64,000 nt of DNA from Lysobacterales bacterium (GTDB lineage: Bacteria > Pseudomonadota > Gammaproteobacteria > Xanthomonadales > Xanthomonadaceae). The position numbers were made by a program, and so were the translations under genes. The notes under the pieces are model-generated. The model saw only the letters and a program-made list of their open reading frames with translations, ran no database searches and was not told the DNA's origin. How positions within the stretch are numbered: the first letter of the stretch is position 1; the number at the start of each line of letters is the position of its first letter. The stretch is from NCBI GenBank assembly GCA_017302135.1, contig JAFLDZ010000011.1, positions 1 to 64,000 of the forward strand, in the 5' to 3' direction. Below are positions 42,413-51,713 of this stretch, piece by piece.

Positions 42413-42790
42413 ATGTTCGCGAACAACAATCTCGGCGTGATGAGCCTCGGATTCCCGGATGTCTGCATCGTCGGCATCATCCCGGTGCCGGAGGCGAACA
42501 TCGATTTTTCGATCACCAACATTCCGACCGTCTTCAATGTGCTGTACGGCGGCGGTCTGGTCGAGAACCTGATCACCATCAGCACCCTGAGCACGGCGGA
42601 TGTCGGTGTCGGCGTGGTATCGGGCATGTGCATGGGGCCGAAGCGCTCGATCCTCGGCAGTTTCAAGCTGCTGGTCGGCGCGATCTTCGTGTCGCGGCTG
42701 ACGTCCATCAACGGCCAGAACGGCTTGCTGCCCAACACCGTCGGCATCTGTCTGCTGCCGACCCAGTTCCGCGTGCTGGTGCTGTCGTGA
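42413..42790 (+). CDS. PAAR-like DUF4150 spike-tip protein
   Basis: The 125-residue protein starts MFANNNLGVMSLGFPDVCIVGIIPVPEANID, the DUF4150 pattern, a PAAR-like fold that caps the VgrG trimer. The rest (GLVENLITISTLSTADVGVGVVSGMCMGPKRS) continues the family. It contains no C-terminal toxin domain, so it is a bare tip. The stop overlaps the GTG of tssJ. Confidence 0.85.
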   Translation: MFANNNLGVMSLGFPDVCIVGIIPVPEANIDFSITNIPTVFNVLYGGGLVENLITISTLSTADVGVGVVSGMCMGPKRSILGSFKLLVGAIFVSRLTSINGQNGLLPNTVGICLLPTQFRVLVLS

Positions 42791-43260
42791 CCGGCGCGCG
42801 CCATCTTCCCGTGCTGCTGCTCGCGCTGTGCGCGCTGGCGGGCTGCGGATCGATCAAGAGCAAGCTCGGGATCGGCCCGCCGCATGCGTCGCTGCGCAGC
42901 CTGAGCGTTGCCGCGGACCCCGGTGCGAACAGCGGCAACGGCACGCAGCTGGACATCGTGGTGGTCTACAGCAGCAGCGCCATCGCCGCATTGCCCAAGA
43001 CCGGGCCGGACTGGTTCCGTCAGCGCGATGGCTTGAAGAAATCGCTGGGCAAGGACATCGAGGTGGTGTCGGTGGAAAGCGCTTCGCCCGACGAAGTCTT
43101 CGCGGTGGAACTGCCGCGCAAGACCCGCAGGAAAGGGTTGGCGGTCTACGCGTTCGCCAATTACGTGGACCCCGGGGGTTGGCCGCCGATCGCGTTGACG
43201 GCATACAAGAAGGCCGCGCTGCGCCTGCAGGCGAAGTCGATCGAGGTATCAGAGCAATGA
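42787..43260 (+). CDS. tssJ: T6SS outer-membrane lipoprotein TssJ
   Basis: The 157-residue lipoprotein has a signal peptide with lipobox LAGC (Cys20). The mature domain is a TssJ-like beta sandwich (LDIVVVYSSSAIAALPKTGPDWF, VFAVELPRKTRRKGLAVYAFANY). It anchors the TssM-TssL trans-envelope complex to the outer membrane. Start GTG overlaps the DUF4150 stop (GTGA). Confidence 0.88.
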   Translation: MTGARHLPVLLLALCALAGCGSIKSKLGIGPPHASLRSLSVAADPGANSGNGTQLDIVVVYSSSAIAALPKTGPDWFRQRDGLKKSLGKDIEVVSVESASPDEVFAVELPRKTRRKGLAVYAFANYVDPGGWPPIALTAYKKAALRLQAKSIEVSEQ

Positions 43261-43270
43261 GGAGCATCGC

Positions 43271-44743
43271 ATGACCGACAACGAATTCCTGCCCGATGCG
43301 GTCCAGTGGTCCGAGGGCATGCTGCTCTCGCCGCAGCATTTCCAGCAGAACGACATCCATGCGCAGGCGATGATGCAACAGCGACTGGCGAGTCTGACGC
43401 CGCACGTCTGGGGCGTGCGGCGCCTGCAGTTGGACGCCACGCGCCTGGTCGATGGTCTGGTGAAAGTCGTCGAATGCGATGCGGTGATGCCGGACGGCCT
43501 GCCGCTGGTGTTCCGCGCGAACCAGTCGGGGCGCGACCTGAGTCTGAAAGTCGAGCCCCGCAACGGCGCCGACGGAAGACCCGTGCCGGTGCGGGTGTTT
43601 CTCGCCATTCCTCCGCGCGCGGGCGCGAAGCCGGGAATCTCGACCGGCAGCGGCACCGCGCATCGCCGCTACGAAAGTCTGCAGGGCGTGGAAACGCTGG
43701 ACGAAGTGACCGGCATCGGCGACGTGGTGGTGGAGCGTCAGCGCGCCTGCATCGAACTGTTCGCCGACAAGGTGCCCGATGGCTACGATGCGCTGCCGCT
43801 GCTGGAAATCATCCGCGACGGTTATGGCGCGGTCTCGCTGACCCGCTATCACCCGCCGATGTTCCGCATCGGTGCGTCGGCTTTCCTCGGCGCGCAGGGG
43901 TTGCAACAGCAGTTCGCCGCGCTGCGTAACCAGTTGTGGGACAAGCTGCGCGAACTCGCCGGCAGCAGCGAGGACGATGCGCCGGAATCCGTCGCTGTCC
44001 TGAGCAGCGAGGCGAGGATGCATCTGCGCATCGCCCGCGAGATCGCGGCCTGCCTGCCGCTGGTCGATACCCTCCTGTTCGATCCGCTGTGCTCGCCGCA
44101 GCAGGCGTGGTGGGCGATGGCGCAGATCGTCGGACGCATGGCGGCGATCGGTGGCAATCCGCGTCCGCTGAAGATGGATCCCTACCGTCACGACGATTGC
44201 CAACCGCAGTTCCAGGCGGCGCTGGCGTTCGTGATGCGCAAGCTGGCGCTGGTCAACACCGATTGGGACAGCCCGGAGTTCGCGCACCTCGGCGACGGCA
44301 TGTATCTGCGGCTGCTGCCTGACGACAGCCCGCAGACGGTCTATCTTGAATTGCGCAAGCGCGAAGGACAGAGCGCGAGCGATCTGCAGGCTTGGCTGGG
44401 TCAGGCCTGGATCGCCAGTGGCGATCTGATGCCCGTACTGCGGCAGCGGCGCTTGACCGGTGCTGCGGTGCGTCTGCTCAACCCGGGCGAAGTCACCGGT
44501 CTGGGCCTGCGTGCCGATGCCCTGATCTTCGCGGTCAGCAGCGAGCGACTGGAGATGCCGCAGGGTCTGGTCGACAGTTTCCGTGCCGGCCTGCCGATGG
44601 TGGTGCTGGGCGATGCGCAATATGCGCCGGCGGCGATCATTCTCCATCACCGCAAACAGGCGGGCGGCGCTGCGCCCGCGCCGCAGCCGACAGCCGTTGC
44701 GATGCCGTCGTCGAAGCCGTCGCCGGAGTCGGGACATGCCTGA
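43271..44743 (+). CDS. tssK: T6SS baseplate-to-membrane connector TssK
   Basis: The 490-residue protein is TssK (ImpJ/VasE): VQWSEGMLLSPQHFQQNDIHAQ at the N-terminus is diagnostic, and the length is slightly above the usual ~450. It links the baseplate to TssL/TssM. A GAGG site precedes the ATG. The final bases overlap tssL by 8. Confidence 0.95.
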   Translation: MTDNEFLPDAVQWSEGMLLSPQHFQQNDIHAQAMMQQRLASLTPHVWGVRRLQLDATRLVDGLVKVVECDAVMPDGLPLVFRANQSGRDLSLKVEPRNGADGRPVPVRVFLAIPPRAGAKPGISTGSGTAHRRYESLQGVETLDEVTGIGDVVVERQRACIELFADKVPDGYDALPLLEIIRDGYGAVSLTRYHPPMFRIGASAFLGAQGLQQQFAALRNQLWDKLRELAGSSEDDAPESVAVLSSEARMHLRIAREIAACLPLVDTLLFDPLCSPQQAWWAMAQIVGRMAAIGGNPRPLKMDPYRHDDCQPQFQAALAFVMRKLALVNTDWDSPEFAHLGDGMYLRLLPDDSPQTVYLELRKREGQSASDLQAWLGQAWIASGDLMPVLRQRRLTGAAVRLLNPGEVTGLGLRADALIFAVSSERLEMPQGLVDSFRAGLPMVVLGDAQYAPAAIILHHRKQAGGAAPAPQPTAVAMPSSKPSPESGHA

Positions 44744-45500
44744 GCGCACCGGCGCCCCGCTGTTCCTGCTGGCCCGGTTCGCCGAATTCTTCGAATCGGT
44801 GGTGGACAGCAAGCAGGCGATTTCCGAAGGTCGTCTCGGTGCGGTGCTGTCGGTCGGCGACGAGCCGCAGCCGACCGATCCGCGCGAGCTCGCCGCACGC
44901 CTGAGCGCCAGGCTCGCGGCGGTGCTGCGGCTGCAGGAAAAAGAGGTGGCGCGCACCGGCAAGCCGACCGAGATCGACGCCCATCGCAAGGCCATGTACG
45001 TGATGGCGGCGGTGACCGACGAGATCTTCATTCTCGAGGTCGATTGGCCGGGGCGCGATGCCTGGCTGGATTTGTTGATGGAATACAACCTCTTCCAGTC
45101 GCGCAATGCCGGCAACCGTTTTTTCCAGATGGCCGACGACCTGCTGGCCGCGCAGATTCCCGATCCGCTGCAGGTCGACCTGGCGGCGGTGATGGTGATG
45201 GCGCTGCAGTTGGGCTTCAAGGGTCGCTATCGCGGCACGCTCAGCGATCGCGAACTGGATGCGCTGCGCAACCGCTTGTACCGGCTGGTCGAGCGCGAGC
45301 ACGGCGCGATCGCGACCGAACTGGCGTTTCCGCAGACCATGGATGAATTGAAGGCCGGCGGTACGCCGGAGCGGCTCGCGCCGCTGTCGCCCTGGTATGC
45401 GGCGGGGGCGATGGTGTTGATCGCTTTCCTGGTGATTTCCAGCGTGATGTGGCTGTGGCTGCTCGAACCTTTCCGCAGCGCTGTCGGGGCGGGCGAATGA
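44736..45500 (+). CDS. tssL: T6SS inner-membrane protein TssL (DotU)
   Basis: The 254-residue protein has the DotU cytoplasmic domain (FFESVVDSKQAISEG, AVTDEIFILEVDWPGRDAW, LFQSRNAGNRFFQ) and a single C-terminal transmembrane helix (AAGAMVLIAFLVISSVMWLWLL, ~225-246). There is no peptidoglycan-binding OmpA domain, so cell-wall anchoring must come from another protein. It overlaps tssK by 8 bp and tssM by 4 bp. Confidence 0.92.
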   Translation: MPERTGAPLFLLARFAEFFESVVDSKQAISEGRLGAVLSVGDEPQPTDPRELAARLSARLAAVLRLQEKEVARTGKPTEIDAHRKAMYVMAAVTDEIFILEVDWPGRDAWLDLLMEYNLFQSRNAGNRFFQMADDLLAAQIPDPLQVDLAAVMVMALQLGFKGRYRGTLSDRELDALRNRLYRLVEREHGAIATELAFPQTMDELKAGGTPERLAPLSPWYAAGAMVLIAFLVISSVMWLWLLEPFRSAVGAGE

Positions 45501-48500
45501 TGTTGGACGCCGCGACCGCATCATCCGTTCCAACTGCGCCGGCTGCAGCCGTGCCTACCGCAGTTGCGCCTGCCGCCGCTGCCCCGACGGCTGCCGCGCA
45601 GGGCGCAGCCGAGCCCGGCGGCTTCGATCTCGGGGCGTTGGGATTGGGATCGTTCGATCTCTCCAGAATCGATGTGCTGAAAACATCGCTGACGGGCGCC
45701 GGCGTGTTGATCGTGCTGCTGCTCGCGTTTCTCGCGGTGCGGCGTCTGCGCAAGCCTGCGATCGTGACCCTGGGCGACGCCGAAGGCAGCTGCGGCATCT
45801 GCGTGCGGGTGCGGGCCTGGCTGCAGCGGATGCTGGCCGCCATCGACTACCTGTCGACCCGTCGCGAATGGCGCTATGCGCAGCCGTGGCTGCTGGTGCT
45901 GGGCGAACGCAGCGCCGGCAAGAGCAGCTTCATCGCATCGGTTTCGGACACCTGGCGCCATCATCCGCCGAAGCATGCCGACCAGCTGCAGGCCGAGGGC
46001 ATGCAGTGGTCGTATTTCCGCTACGGCGTACTCATCGATGGCGACGGCGCGCTGGCGGCGGCTGACGAAGGCGCGCCCGAGGCCAAGCAGTGGAACCGTG
46101 GTCTGAAGGCGCTGAACGATCTGCGTCCGGAGCGGCCGCTGGATGGTCTCGTGCTGTGCGTATCGGCGCGCTCGCTGTGCAATGTGAAGCTGTCGCAGCG
46201 GATCGCGCTGGCCGAGAACGTCAGCCGCCAGCTCAGCCGGCTGCAGTCCAGCGTCGAATTCATGCTGCCCGCCTACGTGGTGGTGACCCAGTGCGACGAC
46301 ATTCCGGGATTCGCATCGTTCTGGCAAAGCCAGGCGCCCGACCGGCTCGGCCAGATGATCGGTTATTCCGCCATCGCCCAGGACCAGAGCCGGCCGCCTT
46401 CCGACTGGGTCGACAATGCGTTCGATCGGGTCGGCGTGCGCATGCGCGAGATCCAGGCGGACGTCGCCGCGCGCAGCGAAACGATCGACGATGCCGACGG
46501 CTTTTTCCTGTTCCCCAGCCAGTTCGGCAAGTTGCGCGAGCCGCTGGCGCAGTGGATGGAAACCGTATTCCGCACCACCGCATGGCAGAGCGGCTATCTG
46601 TTTCGCGGCCTGTATTTCGCCGGTTCGGTCGAAGCCGACGGCACCATCGCCGAAGGCACGCGCGGCGATGTCGATTTCGTCGATGCCCTGGTGTCGGAGA
46701 GGGCGCTGCGCGAGCCGGCGCTGGCCAAGCCGACGCGGCAGGGCATCTGGTCGCGCAATCGCCTGATTCATCAACTGCAGGTCGCGGCGGTCGCCGCCGC
46801 GGTCGGTCTGTTCGTCGCGCTGGCCATCGCCGGTTACAGGGAATCGAAGCAGGTCGCAGCCGTGGTCTCGGCGATCGACTCGCTGGACAAGGTCGCGCCG
46901 CGCGTTCCGGCCGCCGAAAGCGGCGAATGCCTGGCCCGCGAAGATGTGTATCCGCTGCTGGCGCAGGTCTCGCGGATCGAAACCGGCTCGCGCTATCTGG
47001 CGATTCCGCTGTCGTGGGTGGATACCCGCCTGACCAGCGGCAGCGCGACGGCCATCGGCCGTTCCACCGTGCAGAAAGTGCTGCTGCCGACCCTGTCCTG
47101 CCTGCTGGAGCAGCGCTCGCGCGATCTGCTGATGTCCGCGCGCATTCCCGACGCACCAGCCGGGAACGTGCTGTCGCGCGAGCGCGGCGATTTCCGGCAG
47201 CTGGTGGTCGATGCGCGCGATCTCGAAGACAACCTCGTGCGCTTCCGGACCCTGTCGAAACAGAACAGCGCACTGGACGAGCGTCAGCTGATCGGGATGC
47301 TCGACGCGCTGTCGTCGTATGTGTTCGACGAACCGCTGCCCAGGGACGTGTGGCGCGAGGGCGGGGTGCTGGATGATGCTTTCCGCAAGGTCGAGGATGT
47401 GCGCGAACCGGTCATGCCCAATGGCCTGCACGCGCGCCTCGCCGCCGCGATGGAAGCCCGCAGCACCAGTCTTCGCGCCGCGCTGAGCCGCGAAGTGGCG
47501 GTGGGCGACGATCTGCTGGCGCTGTTGAACGAAGGCCAGCCGCCCATCCTCGACAACACGCGGCGCATGGGCATCTGGCTGTCGTGGGTGCAGCAGTCGT
47601 GGCTGGGCTCTTCCGCCGAACGCAATCCCTGCCAGGACATCGTCAACGCCAACAAGGCCGATGTCGAAGCGCTGATCGCCCATTACGGCAATCTCCCCGG
47701 CATGGCCGGCATGCTGCAGCGCTTCGGCCCCAAGCAGTGCCACCAGCCGGAGATGCAGACGCTGGCGACGATGACGATGGCGCCGTACGGCCCGATGTTC
47801 ATCGCCGGGAAGGGCGGGCTGACGCTCGCGCCGCCGCTGGAGGACGAATTGTCCGGGCTGCCGGCGCTGGCCGAGCTGCCTTACATGCAGCTCACCTCGG
47901 CCCGGCCGTTCGCGTGCGTCGGCGCGGCTGCGGACTGGCGCGCCAACGAGCTTGCGGAAGCGGCGGGTTATCTCCGCCAATACGAAGACTTCGCCAAGTC
48001 GCGGAAACTGCCGCCGCTGGAAGAAGGCGGTCGACCGCTCTACGACAATTTGGCCCGGGAGTCGTTGGCGCACGCGCTGGACGACACCCTGCGTCGCGCC
48101 CAGCGGGTACCGGGCGATTCGCAGGCCGATCAGCAAGCGGCCAACCGCACCGATGCGCAGCTCACCCGCGTCGGCGACGAGCTTGCGCAAGGCATGGACG
48201 CACTGAAAGCGGTGCTCAACGCCTACGCGAGCTATGGCTTTTCCGACGGCGGCACCGAAGTGCGCCAGTGCGCGCGCGGGTTCGCTGCGGACAATCTGGG
48301 CGGCGTGGATGCGCTGGCGGATATCAGTCGGCTGTACGCGCCACCGGTCGCGGTGGGCACCGATGCGATGTTCACCCTCGGCGGATTGCCGGTGACCAGG
48401 GATTTCCTCGCCCGCCAGGTCGCGCGCGCGCAGGTGCTGGCCGGCTATGCCGATCCGTTCCTGACCTTGCTCAGCGACACGCCCGGCGTCGACGACGCCT

Positions 48501-49540
48501 GGCGCGATACGCCGCAGACCGCTGCGTTCTGGGGCAACACGCGCGATGAAATCGACCGCTACACCAAAGGCAAGGAGCCTGCGGGCCAGGTCGCCAATCT
48601 GGATGCGTATTTCATCACCCAGTTGACCGGCATGACCTACGCCAACTGCGCCAGTCTGCTGGCGGCCTACACCTCGCCCGAGTTCGGCAACGATCTGTTC
48701 TCGGACCGCCGCCGCAAACTGGAGCGGCAGGTGCAACTGCGCTGCCGCGACCAGCGCCAGGCGCAGGCGGAGTCGGTGTACGACGCGCTGGCGACGCGCT
48801 TCAATCGCGATCTCGCCGGCCGCTATCCCTTCGGCGAACCCGGCGCGCGCGATGCCGCTCCGGCGGCGGTGCGGGCGTTCTTCCTCGACTATGCCGAACA
48901 GCGCGAAAGCATCCTGGCTGCGCTCAACGCGATGGACGGCAACCGCTGGCGCGCGGCGAAGGGCTTCGTCGCCGAACTCGATGCGGTGGCCGCGTTCTTC
49001 GCGGGCAATGTCGGCGCGCCGGGCGAGCTGGACGTGTTGGGGCTGACCACCGTATTCCCGGCGGAACCCGCCAGAGCGATCGGCGGCGATCAACTGCTGA
49101 CCTGGCGGCTGAAGGTGGAGGATGCCGAGTCCGCGTTCCCGAACGGCTTGAAGCCCCTGCAGTGGTTGCCCGGCGACCGGCTGGCGCTGCATCTGCGCTG
49201 GGCGGCGCGTTCGCCGTGGCGTCCGCTGACCGATCCCGCCCAGCCCGAGCTCAGCGCCCAGGATGCGACCGCGACCTTCAGCATCGAAGGCCCGTGGGCG
49301 CTGCTGCGCTTCATCGACACCTATCGCATGCCCAACAGCCGGTCGGCCGTCCCCGGTCAGGTCCTGCTGGGTTTCCGCGTACCGCTGCAGAGCGTGGCGG
49401 TGGGCGAAGACGGCAAGCCGGCGCACAGCGAAGCCAGCGTGTTCATGACCTGGGTCCTGACCACGGTCGATCCGAAGACGCAGACAGAGAAAACCATCGT
49501 GCTGCCCGGGGCATTCCCGCGCAGTGCGCCGGTGGAGTAG
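45497..49540 (+). CDS. tssM: T6SS inner-membrane protein TssM (IcmF)
   Basis: The 1347-residue protein is TssM. A Pro/Ala-rich N-terminus (1-~45) precedes a transmembrane segment (SLTGAGVLIVLLLAFLAV, ~62-80), then an NTPase-like domain with Walker A GERSAGKS (~136-143), a second transmembrane segment (~427-448) and a long periplasmic region reaching TssJ. Most TssM have two N-terminal helices before the NTPase; only one is evident here. It is longer than the common ~1,150 residues. Confidence 0.92.
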   Translation: MMLDAATASSVPTAPAAAVPTAVAPAAAAPTAAAQGAAEPGGFDLGALGLGSFDLSRIDVLKTSLTGAGVLIVLLLAFLAVRRLRKPAIVTLGDAEGSCGICVRVRAWLQRMLAAIDYLSTRREWRYAQPWLLVLGERSAGKSSFIASVSDTWRHHPPKHADQLQAEGMQWSYFRYGVLIDGDGALAAADEGAPEAKQWNRGLKALNDLRPERPLDGLVLCVSARSLCNVKLSQRIALAENVSRQLSRLQSSVEFMLPAYVVVTQCDDIPGFASFWQSQAPDRLGQMIGYSAIAQDQSRPPSDWVDNAFDRVGVRMREIQADVAARSETIDDADGFFLFPSQFGKLREPLAQWMETVFRTTAWQSGYLFRGLYFAGSVEADGTIAEGTRGDVDFVDALVSERALREPALAKPTRQGIWSRNRLIHQLQVAAVAAAVGLFVALAIAGYRESKQVAAVVSAIDSLDKVAPRVPAAESGECLAREDVYPLLAQVSRIETGSRYLAIPLSWVDTRLTSGSATAIGRSTVQKVLLPTLSCLLEQRSRDLLMSARIPDAPAGNVLSRERGDFRQLVVDARDLEDNLVRFRTLSKQNSALDERQLIGMLDALSSYVFDEPLPRDVWREGGVLDDAFRKVEDVREPVMPNGLHARLAAAMEARSTSLRAALSREVAVGDDLLALLNEGQPPILDNTRRMGIWLSWVQQSWLGSSAERNPCQDIVNANKADVEALIAHYGNLPGMAGMLQRFGPKQCHQPEMQTLATMTMAPYGPMFIAGKGGLTLAPPLEDELSGLPALAELPYMQLTSARPFACVGAAADWRANELAEAAGYLRQYEDFAKSRKLPPLEEGGRPLYDNLARESLAHALDDTLRRAQRVPGDSQADQQAANRTDAQLTRVGDELAQGMDALKAVLNAYASYGFSDGGTEVRQCARGFAADNLGGVDALADISRLYAPPVAVGTDAMFTLGGLPVTRDFLARQVARAQVLAGYADPFLTLLSDTPGVDDAWRDTPQTAAFWGNTRDEIDRYTKGKEPAGQVANLDAYFITQLTGMTYANCASLLAAYTSPEFGNDLFSDRRRKLERQVQLRCRDQRQAQAESVYDALATRFNRDLAGRYPFGEPGARDAAPAAVRAFFLDYAEQRESILAALNAMDGNRWRAAKGFVAELDAVAAFFAGNVGAPGELDVLGLTTVFPAEPARAIGGDQLLTWRLKVEDAESAFPNGLKPLQWLPGDRLALHLRWAARSPWRPLTDPAQPELSAQDATATFSIEGPWALLRFIDTYRMPNSRSAVPGQVLLGFRVPLQSVAVGEDGKPAHSEASVFMTWVLTTVDPKTQTEKTIVLPGAFPRSAPVE

Positions 49541-49631
49541 TGCGCGGATGCCGCGATGCGGATAGGCGAACAAGCAAGACGGTAGGGACAGGAAGCGTGA
49601 GCAAGCACCGAAGCGAGATGGGAGATCAGCG

Positions 49632-50762
49632 ATGACCGGAAATGCAGAAGGCAATGTCGAAGCGGCGGATCGCTACTTCCGCAGCACATTGGGCCGTGCC
49701 TGGGAGGAACTGCTCGCCCCGGTGTCCGCCGAGGCGCCGGCGGGCGTGCCGGCCGCGCAGGACGAGGCCTACCGCCGCATCCGCCACGAGCGCGAGGAGG
49801 AGGACGCCAGCCTGCCTCTGGGCGCGTGGGAGCGCGAACTCAAGCGCGCGAACTGGGTGGCAGCCAGCGAGTTGGCGGCGGCCGCGCTGGCCGGCCGCAG
49901 CAAGGACCTGCAGCTTGCGGCGTGGCTGTTCGAAGCGCTGATCGCGCGCAGCGGCTTCCAGTCGCTGGGCCCGTGTCTGCGCCTGATCGATGCGCTGCTG
50001 TTGCAGTACGGCGATAGCCTGCATCCGCAGGACAGCGAGCACCGCATCAACCTGTTGCTGTGGATCGGCCAGAAGCTGCTGCCGCCGCTGCGCCGGGTGG
50101 CGATCACCGCGACCGGCAGCGGACACGAATACGCCTGGAACGATTGGGAGCAGGCGCAGCGCAACGAGCAGCTGCGCGCCAGTCTGGGCAAGCAGCGGGA
50201 GGGCGAGATCGAAGGCGCCACGCTCGCGGATGTCGGCGCGGCGCTGGCCTGTACGCCGGATGCGCGGATCGTGTTCCTGCGCGACTGCCTGCGCGACGGT
50301 ATCGCAGCGCTGCAGTCGCTCGAACACACCCTGGATGCGCAGCTCGGGAGCGATGCGCCCGGACTGAGCGCCATGCGCAATCTGCTGGAACGCATCGAAG
50401 TGGTGGTGGTGGCCGAAGCGCGTCGTCGTGGCGTGACGACACCGACCCGCAGCGACGACGAGGACGCGCCAGCGTCGCAGGGCGAGAACGCGCACGCAGG
50501 CGATACCGCGAAGGCGTCGATGACAGGATCGTTGGATCGGCGCGAGGTGTATGCCGCCCTGGCCGAGATCGCGCACGCGCTCGAAACGATCGAACCGCAC
50601 AGTCCGGTGCCGTATCTGATCCGGCGCGCGGTCGCGTGGGGCGGTTTGAATACGGCGCAGCTCTACAGCGAGGTGTTCGTGCGCTGCGGAGGCCAGATCA
50701 ACATCTTCGAACTGCTCGGGCTGGGCGACCCGGCGGCCGGGCACGAGAGTCGGGCCGGCTGA
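49632..50762 (+). CDS. tssA: T6SS assembly protein TssA
   Basis: The 376-residue protein has the ImpA N-terminal domain (FRSTLGRAWEELLAPVS... AWLFEALIARSGFQSLGPCLRLIDALL) and a shorter C-terminal helical part (SPVPYLIRRAVAWGGLNTAQLYSEVF) typical of short TssA. It coordinates tube/sheath priming and polymerisation. It follows tssM after 91 bp and ends the recognisable core. A low-complexity segment (~270-300) lies between the domains. Confidence 0.88.
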   Translation: MTGNAEGNVEAADRYFRSTLGRAWEELLAPVSAEAPAGVPAAQDEAYRRIRHEREEEDASLPLGAWERELKRANWVAASELAAAALAGRSKDLQLAAWLFEALIARSGFQSLGPCLRLIDALLLQYGDSLHPQDSEHRINLLLWIGQKLLPPLRRVAITATGSGHEYAWNDWEQAQRNEQLRASLGKQREGEIEGATLADVGAALACTPDARIVFLRDCLRDGIAALQSLEHTLDAQLGSDAPGLSAMRNLLERIEVVVVAEARRRGVTTPTRSDDEDAPASQGENAHAGDTAKASMTGSLDRREVYAALAEIAHALETIEPHSPVPYLIRRAVAWGGLNTAQLYSEVFVRCGGQINIFELLGLGDPAAGHESRAG

Positions 50763-50849
50763 TCGTTGATGTTGCCCATCGAGCAGCCCGACCGGGCAGC
50801 CGAGCATTCGTCGCGCCTTCGGGCGCATGCGCCGCAGAGGAGTCATCGC

Positions 50850-51713
50850 ATGAGCACACCATCCGGCAATGGACCCACCGCAAAACCGATCGCACTGGTG
50901 ATCGCAGCGCAAGTGCGTCTGTCGATGCCGAAGACGGCGCAGCCGCATCGGCAGGCGCCGGTGAACGTGAAGCATGCACTGAAGAACGCGGCCAATTCAT
51001 CGCCCGCCGCGCAAGCGGCCTTCCGGCGCGCCGCGCCATCGGTCAAAGCCGCGACCCCGCATCTCAAAGCACTGGCGCAGCCCGGCAAGGGGCTGCTGTC
51101 TTCGCTGCGTCACGGCGTGTCGGCGATGCATTCGCTGCGCCAGGTGACGCGCGAAATGCGCAAGGAAAGCAGCGACCCCAAAGCGACCGTCGCCTCGGCA
51201 TTCAAGGCGGCGGCCAAGGCATCGCCTGCCACCACTGCGGCATTCCAGCGCGCTGCGCCTGCGGCGGCCAAGGCGCAGCATCATGTCGAAGCGTTGAGCC
51301 AACTGCAGCAAGGGCCGAAGTCCAGCCTGCTGTCCACGCTGGGGCATGGCATCCAGGCGATGCGCTCGCTGCGCCAGGTGACCAAGGCGATGCCGCGCGG
51401 GTCCGGCTTTGCGCCGATCGAATCCGCGCCGATCGCCTCTGCACCGATCACATCGGCATCGATCACATCGGCACACGGCGCTTCGCATGCGCCGCAGATG
51501 TCCGGAAGTCCGCATGACGCGCAGGGAAAGCCGATCGATCACCGCGAGTTGCTGTCGCAACTGCGGCAGCACATCGCTTCTGCGCAGGCGAGCCACGCAC
51601 AAGGCAATGGTGCAGCGCCGTCCGCTTCCGGCTCGCCGTCCACACAGTTCGCGGCGCTGCTGATCATGCGCAGGCAGTCCAGCGCGCTGTCCGCCTTCAA
51701 ACACCGGAAGTGA
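50850..51713 (+). CDS. protein with internal 65-residue duplication
   Basis: The 287-residue product has two copies of one module: residues ~41-104 and ~116-182 share A(L/F)K.AA..SPA..AAF.RAAP...KA...(V/L)(K/E)AL.Q and (H)G(V/I).AM.SLRQVT. A Ser/Ala/Ile low-complexity segment (~188-205) and a Gln/Ala-rich tail follow. It is highly basic and helical, with no signal peptide. It is coupled to the next gene by GTGA. Not recognised; a chaperone or DNA/RNA-binding role cannot be told apart. Confidence 0.65.
   Translation: MSTPSGNGPTAKPIALVIAAQVRLSMPKTAQPHRQAPVNVKHALKNAANSSPAAQAAFRRAAPSVKAATPHLKALAQPGKGLLSSLRHGVSAMHSLRQVTREMRKESSDPKATVASAFKAAAKASPATTAAFQRAAPAAAKAQHHVEALSQLQQGPKSSLLSTLGHGIQAMRSLRQVTKAMPRGSGFAPIESAPIASAPITSASITSAHGASHAPQMSGSPHDAQGKPIDHRELLSQLRQHIASAQASHAQGNGAAPSASGSPSTQFAALLIMRRQSSALSAFKHRK

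Noticed and set aside
45521..49654. 1377-codon antisense frame opposite tssM
   Set aside because: Typical GC-driven shadow frame; no protein-like motifs, while the plus strand encodes TssM with Walker A and membrane segments.
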